A stretch of 64,000 nt of DNA from Cycas panzhihuaensis (lineage: Eukaryota > Cycadophyta). The notes under the pieces are model-generated. The model searched no databases. It had not been told where the DNA came from and saw only the letters and a program-made list of their open reading frames with translations. The stretch lies in assembly GCA_023213395.1 (NCBI GenBank), contig CM041465.1, positions 34,851,741-34,915,740 of the forward strand, given 5' to 3'. Each line of letters begins with the position of its first letter. The stretch's first letter is position 1. The translations under genes were made by a program, and so were the position numbers. Positions 12,520-27,959 of the stretch are shown piece after piece.

Positions 12520-14000
12520 TTTGAAGAGGGAAACATGATGCTTATGGAGAAGACTATTGATTTAGACTTAGAGATGGAGGATATCCCCAAGATTATCAAA
12601 TTAGGAGCTAGTTGTCCTCCCTAAGAGATTGCTCAATTTAAGGATCTCTTTCACGAATTTCACTCAGTTTTTGCTTGGGATTATAAAGATATGCATGGCC
12701 TTAATCCCCAAGTCATTGAGCATAATATCATAGTAACTCCTGACATTATATATAAATGGTAAAAGCAATGTCTTATTCATCCATGTCTTTCTTTTTCTAT
12801 TAAATAAGAAGTGGAGAAGCTATTAGGAGTTGAATTTATTAAGAGTGTTGACTATTCTCAATGGGTCTCTAATATAGTTCTAGTTATAAAGTAAAGCAAT
12901 TCAATTCAAATTTGCATTGATTTTTGAGACATTAATAAGGTATGCCCCAAAGATAATTTTTCTCTCCCTTTTCTTGATTAGATTTTAGATTAGACAATTG
13001 GTTTTGAGGTGATCTCTTATGGATGGCTTTCCAAATTATAATTAGATTTCCATATCACCTCAGGATCATCACAAGACTACTTTCACTACTTCTTGGGGTA
13101 CTTTTGTGTATAAAGTCGTGCCTTTCAGATTGAAGAATATTGGTGTAACTTATCAAAGATCAATGACATATATTTTTCATGATTTAATTAGTAACATTAT
13201 TATTATGTACTTAAAAATGATATTCTTACTCTATCTCATAGAAGATGTGACCATATGCATGACTTGAGAATAATTTTTTAGAGATGTAAGAAATATCACT
13301 TGGCCTTAATCCCTTTAAGTGTTTTTTTGCCATGTCATCAAGACAAATGCTATGAAACATCATCTCCTATGATGGGATTAGAATAGATCCTAATAAGATA
13401 ACTGTAATTGTCGACATACCCCCTCCTGAGTGTCAGAAGTAGATTAAATCTTTTTTAGGTAGACTTAGTTTCTTAAGACATTTTATTACTAATTTTACTT
13501 TAGACACCAAGCCTATCACTAATCTTTTAAAGAAAGATGTTAAATTATGATGGACTCCTCAAGTTCAAGAGTCCTTCAACAAGTTGAAGCAAGCTTTTGT
13601 CTCAACACCTATACTTTCTCCCCTAAGGTTTGATAAACCTTTCATCTTGTATACTTCTGTTGTAGAGGAATCATTAGTAGGAATATTGACACAAGAGGAT
13701 GACTTTGATAAAGAATGATCTATTTATTTCCTTAGTAGGACCTTCGTGATTATTGGACTTCATTATTCCCTTCCTAAGAAAGAGTGTCTTGCTTAATTTT
13801 TACTATTAAGAAGTTATTTCACTACCTTCTTAGGAATAAGGTCTACCTCATTGTTTAGTCAGATCCTATCGGATATTTACTAATTAAATCTAATCTCATT
13901 AGATGATTAGGTAAGTGGTCCTTATTTCTTCAAGAGTTCAATTTTCAAGTTGTTAATAGAAAATCTAAGAAAGGCATGATCATCCTAGAGATCACCGCTA
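12520..14000 (+). pseudogene. Gypsy reverse transcriptase and RNase H of element C
   Basis: Begins with a HFEEGN-type segment followed by FHEFHSVFAWDYKDMHGLNP, the block just before RT in Tat-type pol. RT is visible as EVEKLLGVEFIKSVDYSQWVSNIVLV, ICIDF*DINKVCPKDNFSLPFLD, and later DIPPPECQK*IKSFLGRLSFLRHFI and TPQVQESFNKLKQAFVSTPIL. RNase H follows from about 13620 (PFILYTSVVEESLVGILTQED). The YxDD block near 13200 is heavily damaged. Frameshifts and stops are frequent. Confidence 0.8.
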
Positions 14001-14847
14001 ATGCTTCTCTTCCTAATCTTGCCAAACAACTTGTTGATGATTCTCTTATAGATGAACATGTCCTCCATATCTAGGTCATCCCTTCTAATGATTCATGGTA
14101 TAGAGAGATTAAGTCATACCTTCATGATCAATCTTTCCCTTCTCTTTCTACCTCAAAGAAGAGAAGACAAATCTAAGGTGATGTTAGGCAATACCTTTTG
14201 CTTAATGATGTCCTTTATAAGTGTTCCTTTGATGGAATCCTTTTGAGGTGTCTTTCTCCTTATGAAACATTAGTTGCTTTATCAGAATCCCATAAAGGAA
14301 TATGTGGTGGACATTTTGATGGTTGATAAATGGCCCAATACATTCTTTGTGTGGGTTATTATTGACCTACTTTATTTAAAAATGCTCATTCTTATGTTAA
14401 AAATGCCAAAATGCTAATCTCATGCAACCTTAATACATAAGCCTACATAAGAAATGAAGTTGATTATTTTGCCTTGGCCTTTTTCCTAATGGTATTTCAA
14501 TCTCATTGGTCAAATCTTTCTAGCATCATCTAATAGGCATAAATTCATAATAACTACAACTAAATATTTTATAAAATAGAGTGAAGTTATCCTATTAGTC
14601 ACTGCTACTGGAAAGACTATTACCATGCTTATCTTTCAGCATACCATTTGTAGATTTTGGGTACCATATGTCATTATTACTGATAATGGGACTTCATTCT
14701 ATAATCCTCATATCAGTGAATTATGTAATAAATTCCATATCACTCATAAACTATCAACCCCTTATCACCCTCAGGCAAATGGCTAAGTTGAAGCTTTTAA
14801 TAAGATTTTAGCTAAAATTTTAGCTAAAACAGTTACTATGTCTCATA
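14001..14847 (+). pseudogene. Gypsy integrase of element C, N-terminal and core part
   Basis: The N-terminal zinc-domain region is around 14280-14420 (SESHKGICGGHF). The core contains VPYVIITDNGTSFYN and FHITHKLSTPYHPQANG, which hold the second catalytic Asp and the region of the catalytic Glu of the DDE triad. The frame breaks at 14847, where B is inserted, and resumes at 25035 in the same domain. Confidence 0.85.
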
Positions 14848-15206
14848 TGAAGGATGAGGGGTAGAGCGAGACTATAATGGTGAATACATGGTCTCTTGAG
14901 TTAACATTATCCAACGAATAGTGGGCAGTGTTATAAAACACTAGGGAGGTATTCCCACCTCATTTATAGATTATTTAGGGAGGTGGTAAGTTCCTCAACT
15001 TGACCTATACATATTCCAACATAATTCAAATTGATATTAAAAAATAATAGAAATAATAAAGCAATGCATATCTTAATAATAATGTTGGATAAACAACAAC
15101 TAATAGAGGTTGATATACAACTTTAGGTGTACTAAGGATCCCTAAAGGTGGCTTTGAGTGGCCCTAGGTGCACATCTCTATATGCACATTGGGGGTTATC
15201 CCAACA
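14848..15206 (-). repeat. 3' LTR of element B
   Basis: Starts tgaaggatgagg and ends ggggttatcccaaca; direct repeat of 24676-25034. The first ten bases (tgaaggatga) are close to the LTR end of element A (tgaaggattt), consistent with family relationship. Confidence 0.92.
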
Positions 15207-15217
15207 TGCTCCCCATA
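15207..15217 (-). promoter_or_regulatory. Polypurine tract of element B
   Basis: The minus strand reads TATGGGGAGCA directly before the 3' LTR, in the place where the plus-strand primer is made during reverse transcription. It is shorter and less pure than the tract of D. Confidence 0.55.
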
Positions 15218-15229
15218 ATATCCAATGTG

Positions 15230-16700
15230 AACAACTCCTAAGCTTCCTCTGAATTTCTAGAATTTGACTTTCCCTAATGCCTTTGTAAATATATTCATTG
15301 TTTGGTCTTTAGTGCTACAATAGGCTAATTCAATTTCTTCTGCTTGTACTAGTTCCTGAATGAAATGATGTTGAGTCTCAATGTGTTTTATTCTGCCATG
15401 GAAGACTAGATTCTTTGCCATTTGAATAGTGCTTTGATTATCACACCAAATTCTGGTGGGACCTTTTTGTTTTAGATAGAAATCTTATGTTAATCTTCTC
15501 AACTAAATTGATTCACATGCACCTACTACTTCTGCTTTGTATTTTGCCTCAGATGCAGATAAGGAAATTGTGTTTTATTTCTTTGTGCTCCATGCTATGG
15601 CTACTAATCCCATACTAAACATATAACCTATTGTAGATTTCCTATCATCAATATCTCCTGCCCAATCTGAATCTGTATAGCTAGTCAACTAAAATTTTGA
15701 AGAAGCTTTGTAGTATAGCCAATAATCATGAGTTCTTTCGAGATATCGAAGAATTCTCTTGGCTGCTTGCCAATGGGTGGTCTTTGGATTTTGCATAAAT
15801 CTAGACACAACACTAACTGAGTGTGTTATATCTGGTTGAGTGGATATTAAATATATCAAGCTATCAATAAGTTGTCTATAAAGTATTGGGTTAACTGATG
15901 TAGAGTCATCTAACTTGGAGAGCTTGATTCTAGTTTCAATTGGGGTTGTCAATGGTTTGCAATCAGACATCCTAAATTTTTATAATAAATCCAAAGTATA
16001 CTTCCATTGGGAAATGAAAATTCCCTTCTTGTCTTGCCATACTTCCAAACCTAGGAAGTAATGCATAAGCCCCAAATTTATCATCTCAAATTCTTTACAC
16101 ATAGTATCTTTGATTATCACAATAGGTGGGAGTCATTTCTAGTATACACAAGGTCATCCATATAAAGTCCTATAATTAGGATTGAATTTCCCTTGATTTA
16201 AATATATAGATTAGGATCTGCTTGAGATCTTTCAAACTCTTGATCTCTGAAAATATTTATCTATGCAGGAATACCAAGCCTTGGGTGTTTGTTTTAAACC
16301 ATTGAGTGCCTTTTTTAGCTTATACACTTTGTTTTCTACCCCCTGACTTGAAAACTGAGAGGTTGAGTGACATAAATATCCTCTTTGATATAACCATTGA
16401 GGAAGACACTTTTGACATCTACTTGGTAAAAACTTTCTAACCTATTTGGGATGCTAAGCCCATCATCATTCTAATCAATTCCATCTGAGCAACGGAGGTA
16501 AAAGTTTCAGTATAGTCAATGCCTTCTTTTTTATCATACCCCTTAGCAACTAATCTAGCCTTGTATTTATCAATAGAGCCATCTAAGCAAAACTTGGTCT
16601 TGTAGATCCATTTGGTACCAATATCCTTTTTCTTTGGTGGTAAATCAACTAGCTCCCAAGTGTCATTTTTAACAATAGAGTTGTATTCATCTTCTACTGA
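15230..16700 (-). pseudogene. Copia reverse transcriptase and RNase H of element B
   Basis: The RT start is visible near 16650-16510: LVDLPPKKKDIGTKWIYKTK followed by DKYKARLVAKGYDKKEGIDY. The catalytic block at about 16160 reads YMDDLVYT. The connection and RNase H follow: an open 93-residue stretch at 15970-15689 with YRQLIDSLIYLISTQPDI and HWQAAKRILRYLE, then CDNQSTIQMAKNLVFHGR, KHIETQHHFI and STKDQTMNIFTKAL near 15450-15260. Frameshifts and stops separate these pieces. Confidence 0.88.
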
Positions 16701-18010
16701 TTTTTTCCAACATTCATGTTGATTGGCCTAATCAAAGTTTTGAGGCTCATGAGCCTCCAATACTTTGCTCATGAGGGTAAAATTAACCCTATGTGAGCAT
16801 GTGGATCTGTGGTTATTGTCTAAGATGTTACTTAAGTCATGATTTTGATAAACCCATTTTGATAGATTTTATGGTGGAGGTTGAGAGTAGGTTCCCTCCC
16901 CACTAGGTTCATTGATGACTCTTCTAGAGTCAAACATAGGTGGCATATATTTGGTTTTGGATAATGTATCAAACTTTATTATAACTTCCTTTTTCTTTTC
17001 TTGATTGTCTTGATAATAGGTATCCTCTTAGAATTTAACATCTCTACTTAACATGACCCTTTTTAATTTGGGGTCATAAACCTTATATGACTTGGATGTT
17101 TCACTATAGCCCAAGAATATACATTTGACACTATAATCATCTAGCTTGGATCTCCGTTGACTAAGAATGTGAGCATAGGCAAGGCACCCAAAGACTCTAA
17201 GATGATGTATGCTTGGTTTGGGACCAGTCTAAGTTTCTTTTGGAGCTTTCCACTTAAGGGCTTTGGTGGAGCACCTATTGAGTAAATAAATGGCTATATG
17301 TACTACTTCAGCCCAAAACTCATGTCCCAAATTCTTGTCCTCTAACATACATCTAGCCATTTTGACTATAGTATGATTTTTCCTCTCTGCTACACCATTC
17401 TTCTATGGAGTACATGGATTAGTGAACTATCTTCTAATGCCATGGTGTACATAATAATCCTTAAATGTATTGGAGATAAATTCTCCCCCATTATCTGATC
17501 TTAGGAATAGTAATTTATATCCACTTTGTCGCTCCACAAAGGTTTTGAAGTCAACAAAGTATTAAAAGGCATATGATTTATATTTGAGAAAGAACACCCA
17601 TGTCTTCCTTGTGAAATCATCTATGAATATGATGAAGTACCTAGCACTTGCTAGAAAGGGAATGCTCATAGGACTGCAAATATCTATGTATACCAATTAG
17701 AGTGGATCCGATACTCAATGACTGAAATATGGAAAACTTTCCCTATGGTGTTTGCCAAGAAGACATCCTTCACATAGATTTTTGTTCACCTCAATATGTG
17801 ATAATCTATTGACCATATCCATTCACTTCACAAGGGCCAAACTATTGTAATTGAGATGGATAAATCTTCTATGCTATAATTTGCTATCTAATTTAGCTAA
17901 AGTTCTTAGGGCATATGTATCTGAAGGAGTAAGAATAAGTTTGAACAAGTGATTCTTGTTCATCTTGCCTTTTATGACTACAGTTTTATTTCTACTTTTA
18001 TCTTTGATGA
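16701..18010 (-). pseudogene. Copia integrase of element B
   Basis: The pre-integrase block HLNYNSLALVK is near 17830. The core shows FIDDFTRKTWVFFLKYKSYAF, LRSDNGGEFISNTFKDYY and KNGVAERKNHTIVKMARCML, holding the three acidic residues of the DDE triad. The C-terminus gives [22 protein letters not shown] and [19 protein letters not shown]. This is one of the best preserved domains in the window, with only a handful of stops. Confidence 0.88.
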
Positions 18011-18426
18011 CATGCTCACCATTATCAAAGATAACTTTCTAGTCATGTCCCATCATCTGCCCTATAGGTAATAAGTTTTTCTTTAATGTTGGGACATACA
18101 AGACATCATCAAGATATCTATATTCTCTTATATATATCATTAGGTATATATTACCTCTACTAACTGATTTGTGGGAGGTATCATCTCTAAACATTATGGA
18201 TCCCTTCCTACTTTTATCCAATGTTTGAAACAAGGGTTCCTTATGTGTCATATGGGTAGAACATCCCGAGTCAATATACTAGTTATCGTTATCTTCCTCC
18301 TTAGTAGTGAAACTAGATAAAAACAACTTGTTATTGTCCCTTGATTTAGTTGTGTTATGGGTATTTCCTCTAGTGGGTGGTCCATGTTTTGAAAAATACC
18401 TATATTTAGAATGACCACTTCTATGG
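18011..18426 (-). pseudogene. Copia protease of element B, with the distal half of the gag zinc knuckle
   Basis: The active-site block YIDSGCSTHMTHKEPLFQTL is near 18275-18215 (Asp-Ser-Gly as in copia proteases), followed by YLDDVLYVPTLKKNLLPIGQ. Just right of it, HRSGHSKYRYF at 18426-18395 is the distal half of a CCHC zinc knuckle whose proximal half lies beyond solo LTR K. Confidence 0.83.
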
Positions 18427-18986
18427 TGTTAAGGATACAAGGTCCCAAACCTTAAATTGCCACAAGAGCTAAACTATTTTGTAACTAGTTATAGGAATCG
18501 AAACTAAAATTTAACATGCAAGTTCTAAAATTAGAGATAATACAATAACATGAATATGAAAGACAAACATCATATATACACCTGATATAATGTGGTAAAA
18601 CCCTAGCAGTACGCTAGGGAAACATCCACACAGGAAAGGTATCAATCTTTATTATTGTAGAATGGAGAAAAAGTACATCTCAGTAGCAGAGTGCTCTCAA
18701 GAACAACAAGCAGCCACTGACCTCTTCACCATACATTACATTACATACAACATAATAAGAAAAACCCTAAATCGGGCTACATGAGAGGGACATCCAAGGC
18801 ATGAATCTCAACTGTATAATTTAGGGTATTTGTATTGAATAACCCTGATTCTCTTTACATTTTAATATAGTTTACAGGGGGGTTCCCGCCCTCCTTGGAA
18901 CCCCCTGAGAAAGATTTGGGGGGGAAACTGTGCTGCTAACATGCCAAAATTTTAGCCTCAAACTATTGTTGTCACAATATCCAACA
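18427..18986 (-). mobile_element. Solo LTR K (560 bp) inside element B
   Basis: TG...CA ends (tgttaaggat ... atccaaca on the plus strand) and a perfect target duplication tatgg at 18422-18426 and 18987-18991, with no second LTR, PBS or internal region. This is the footprint left when two LTRs of one insertion recombine. Orientation is probably minus: that strand carries AATAAAG, a possible polyadenylation signal, near 18646. The LTR family is not seen elsewhere in the window. It holds a strong GC-rich hairpin at 18875-18907. Confidence 0.88.
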
Positions 18987-20030
18987 TATGGAAATATGAA
19001 CAATATAAGGGATCTCCCTTTATATAACTTAAATTTCTGCTTTGTGGATGAGATCTATCAATATTGGAGGTTCTCCCCCTTTCCTCATAATATGGAGGAG
19101 GATTTTCTCTTCGTCTATTATCATAATAATCCTCATTGGACTTTGATGATTGAGGATTGCCTTAACAGTTTGGACAACATATATGTCCTTTAAATTGTTT
19201 CCTTTGATTTGTATACCTAAGAGGGTTCTCATTTTGTTGATGTCCTCCTTACCTCCTTTGATGTGGGGCTTGATACTTGAGAGGATCTTATCTAACATCC
19301 CTTCTAGGGTTTCTATCCTTCTTTTTGGGAGGTGATTCCTTAGACCTTGAAGTTCCCGCTTGAGAATTTGATTAGATTTGAGCCTTAGTGGTAAAGTCAT
19401 GTTCAAGTGATTAATTGACATTTTATTGTTCTTGCACTGACATGAGCATAACACTTAGTTGTTCCACCTTGAATGTGCTTAGGTATTTTGACATACTTAT
19501 GCTTATGGTAACCATTTTGAATCTTCTAACTACACTAACACATCTTAAGATTTGTTCAATGACCCTTTGTTTTGTTAAAATATCTCCAAGAAATATCATC
19601 TGGTTGACTATATCTTGTACCTTTATCATGAACTTGGTTACAGTTTATGTGGGCATCATACGCAAGTTCTCAAACTTGCTTCTAAGATTTTAGAGCTTGG
19701 AAGATGTAGCTCCTTTATATATCAATTGAAGTGTATCCCAAGCTTACTTTGATTTGGTGGACTCACTAACTTGAGAGAAAACATGTTCTTCAAGTGCACA
19801 AAATATAAGTGCTAGAGCCTCGTTATCCTTCTTGACATTTTCTTTGTAGGTAACTTTCTTTGCATCAGTTGCATTTGGACCTAATTTATTATACCCTGAT
19901 TCACAATCTCCAGCATCTCATTAGCCATGAAGATGGGTCTCATCCTCCTACTCTAATTCAAGAAGTTGTTCCCATTGAATTTTGGAATAATCATATTACC
20001 AAAACTTAAGTCTATGTTGAGCTAAGATTT
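18987..20030 (-). pseudogene. Copia gag of element B
   Basis: The frame begins near 20025 with the copia Gag start (IIPKFNGNNFLN, SRRMRPIFMANEMLEIV). It continues through the Gag core to a 141-residue open stretch at 19454-19029 and a Cys-containing basic/aromatic region up to 18987. There solo LTR K interrupts the CX2CX4HX4C zinc knuckle; two of its Cys positions are also mutated. Gag would package the element RNA in cytoplasmic particles. Confidence 0.78.
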
Positions 20031-24661
<4,631 letters not shown>

Positions 24662-24673
24662 GCTCTGATACCA
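24662..24673 (-). promoter_or_regulatory. Primer-binding site of element B
   Basis: Minus-strand TGGTATCAGAGC, exactly the common plant copia site for initiator-Met tRNA, two bases from the 5' LTR. Confidence 0.93.
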
Positions 24674-24675
24674 AA

Positions 24676-25034
24676 TGAAGGATGAGGTGTAGAGCAGGAC
24701 TATAATGGTGAGTACATGGTTGCTTGAGTTAACATTATCCGATGAATAGTGGGTGATGTTGAAAAACACCAGGGAGGTATTCTCTCCCCATTTATAGATT
24801 ATTTGGGGAGGCATTAAGCACCTCAACCTGACCTGCATATATTCCAACATAATTTAAATTAATATTAAAAAATAATAGAAATAATAAAGCAACATGTACC
24901 ATAATAATAATGTCAACTAAATAGCAGCTAATAGAGGCTGATATACGACTCTAGGTGCCCTAGGGAGCCCCAAAGGTGGCTTTGAGGGGCCCTAGGTGCA
25001 CATCTCCATCTACACATTGGGGGTTATCTCAACA
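24676..25034 (-). repeat. 5' LTR of element B
   Basis: Direct repeat of 14848-15206. A short ORF that begins inside this LTR and runs into the integrase of C (24976-25209) is a chance fusion across the insertion boundary. Confidence 0.92.
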
Positions 25035-25530
25035 TCATAGAGATTGGTATACTCAATTATTTTCGATATTATGGGCTTATAAAACCTCCATTAAAAATGC
25101 TACAGGCATGATACCATTCTCTCTTGTTTATGGTGTTGAGGCTATCCTCTCATTAGAAGTTGAGATTCCCTCTTTATATGTTTTATTGAAAGAATTTACT
25201 AATGAATAGTTCCAAAGGGAAGCACATCTCTTGAAACTAGAGAAATTAGATGAAACCCATCTACAAGCCTTACAAAATAATATGGTATCTAAGGCTAAAG
25301 TCTAGGCTACTTACAATAAGTAACTTAGACCTAAGAAGTTCAGTGTTGGCAATAAAGTATTAAATTTAGAGTATCTACATGATAAACAATATAAATTTTC
25401 TCCTAAATGGACTGGTCCCTATCTAGTAATTGAAGATTTGAATAATAGGGCTTATTGAATCTCTATAATGGAGAGTCTAGAATTTAAAAGTCCTATAAAT
25501 TCTCAATATTTAAGAAAGTTCTACATCTAG
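25035..25530 (+). pseudogene. Gypsy integrase of element C, C-terminal part
   Basis: Picks up the frame broken at 14847. HRDWYTQLFSILWAYKTSIK, TGMIPFSLVYGVEAILSLEV and later KFSPKWTGPYLVIEDLNNRAY are the standard end of the gypsy integrase core and its C-terminal GPY/F domain. Two or three stops are present. No chromodomain follows, in contrast to G. Confidence 0.87.
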
Positions 25531-26600
25531 CAATGCTTATCTTTACCTCTCCAATGAGGATAAACTATAGCTTTGAGTCTTTCTTTTTGCATAATAAGCT
25601 AAAACTATGGGCAATTTCTTTCTTTAGTTTTTTTTTTTTCTTATCTTCTTTTGAGCTATGCTTTGCTTTCATCAAAGGTCTTACTCATGATCATATAAGT
25701 CTCTTACTCTTTTTATCATTTGTGTTGATTGTGAGTGCTCTACTATAAGGTTTTGGTCTTTTTCTCTTTTGAGTTCTATACTCAAGACAGAATTTGGGCC
25801 CCCAACTTTATCATCTATTTTCATCCCTAAAAGAGAGACATTCCCATCAGCTTTAGATACTTTACCATTAGGTTAAGATCACATTTTCACTTGTTAGTCC
25901 TACATCTTTAGGATTCCTTCTTGGTTATATATTACCTATTATTTTATTTTGATTATTTTTATTATCCTTGGTTCACTCTATTTATCTTTTGAAGTGAATA
26001 CTCATACTGCCACCTTTCTTTTACATTTGGAGATACCGTGATTTTGATTTCCTTTCTTTTCTCACAGTTCAATCCTTAAGGAGACTAGTCTTTTTCATTT
26101 TAGATTCTATTAAAAGGGATAAATCCTTATTGTGATGAGTAAAAGAATTTTATAATTACTTGATTATGACTCTCTTCTTGTAAAAAAAAGATGAAAGGAA
26201 AAGAAAGAAAAGAAAAAATAGCAAAGGAAAGCAAAAAAAAGAAAAAGAAGAAAAGACGAGCAAAGAAAATAAAAGTAAAAAAAAAACAAAAAAAGTAAAA
26301 GAAAATATATTGTTATCATCCTCTTGTAATCTAGGGCAAGTCACATGATGGCTTCATCCTCACTTATCCATCTATAATTTGGGTTCATTTGGATGAGTCA
26401 TTCAAGATTTTTGGATCTAGTTGCTTGGGTCTACCGTGGCCTCAATTATAATCGAATCATGCTTGACACCTTTACTAGTATTGATCATGATCATCCCAAT
26501 TATGATTTTTTTTTTCTTCACCATAGTCAGAATTAATTTTATTCATTACCCTCTCCTTATTAGTTGATTCTCATACCTTCCTTTATTGATCATATCATCT
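25531..26600 (+). other. Region between integrase and second RNase H of C, with purine-rich tract
   Basis: AT-rich with no recognisable domain. About 26178-26312 is almost pure purine on the plus strand (runs of aaagaaaag and aaaaagaagaaaag). I see no tandem unit in it. It could be a decayed linker rich in Lys/Glu codons or a non-coding purine block. Confidence 0.5.
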
Positions 26601-26880
26601 CCAAATATTGGTCATATTTTCCCATGGCATTGAGTATATTTATTAATAGAGGTAGTAGAGGTAACCCATGACCGTCGACTTCTACTTAGGTGATTTATGA
26701 CCAATTGGGAAGTCCTCTCATTTCTATTTGATCATTTATACCTAGAACAACTAATAATGAAGCTAAGTATTTTGCTATTATAGGACCCTTATTTGATATT
26801 TCTCACTTTGACCTTAGACCCATCATTATATATTCTGATTCTCAGATTATAGCCTATAAGTTAGTTGAGATGTATTAGGT
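26600..26880 (+). pseudogene. Second RNase H-like domain of element C, downstream of integrase
   Basis: One frame reads TTNNEAKYFAII, then about 30 residues later IIIYSDSQIIAYKLVEMY. The T-N-N-E-A-E/K-Y block with a following DSQ is the signature of the cellular/archaeal-type RNase H found as an extra domain in some plant gypsy elements. It is separate from the RT-linked RNase H at 13600-14000. J shows the same block at about 60550-61010, also after integrase. Confidence 0.72.
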
Positions 26881-27959
26881 GCACTTGCCATGATTCCTTC
26901 TCCTTTATCATCAAGATTCATCATTGTTGTCATTATTTTCATCAGTTACCATCCAGTATATCCCTTGTTTCCTTAATATTAAAGATGACACTCTTGTTTC
27001 CTCTATCTTGGATGATGACTTTGGTTGACTTTTACCTTTTATTTGGAGGCACGTTACTCCAAAACAAGTATAAACTATCACTCCATAAAGAGTATAAACT
27101 ATTGGTTTGGGAAGATAAGGATTTAAGTAGTATGAAGATAAAGATGATAGGTTAAAGAGGAAATGAAGTATTTGAAAGGGATAGACCCACGTGGGAATAT
27201 TGGGCCATGGAGGATCTTAACAGGGGGCAAGTTCCTAAAAGCTTCTTATCCCTAGAAGGAGCCAACGGGGAATCTAGTATACTCAAATAACTAGTTGTTT
27301 ATTAAGTGAGATTAGTCTTTCATTTGATAAATAATATGTTTTCTTCATGATATATTATATGGATGTGGACTTTATTCTATGTTTATATAATCTATCAGGA
27401 GTATAATGTGGATTATGTGAGTGTTTTCTTTTGAGACAGTTATATTATTCCATCTTCTACTTTTATAAACCTATTACCATTTGTTTCAGATGGTTTTATG
27501 TTTATAGAAATAGAGTAAGCAAACCTTTCATTTACTCCCTTTTGTATTTTATTTATTTTCTATTCTTCTCTACTTCTTATCATCCTTTCCTTTTCATAAC
27601 CACCTCACTCTAGAATAAACATAAACTATCATGTACATACTAAGACAAAAATCCAAAAAAAAAGTAAAACTATAAGAGAATAAAAAAAAGATAGAAAAAT
27701 GTGAAAATTAATATATATTTATTTGGACTATCATAATGATGAGTGTATCTCATACTTAACTTATAAAAGGGAAATAAGGGGGAAAAGGTTTAGAGTCAAT
27801 CATCCATGACACAAGTTTTGAAGAGAAAGCAATCAATACATATATATGTATACAAAAAGATGCGGTACATCTATCACTCATGTGAGTCATGATATAATGG
27901 TTGAGGCTCACAAAATGGCTTATACATCTCCCTCCTACTCCCTCTATACATACAAAATA
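26881..27959 (+). other. End of pol and 3' untranslated region of element C
   Basis: Short coding-like stretches continue to about 27290 (for example the sequence around gggccatggaggatc), then AT-rich sequence without ORFs or recognised motifs up to the antisense ORF. Confidence 0.45.

Noticed and set aside
24662-24675. tRNA-like sequence near LTRs (also at 7334, 39378, 48538)
   Set aside because: Only the 12-base complement of a tRNA 3' end is present; these are primer-binding sites, not tRNA genes.
24976-25209. 77-codon ORF that looks like a novel gene with an integrase-like tail
   Set aside because: It starts in the LTR of B and runs by chance into the integrase of C; the join is an insertion boundary.
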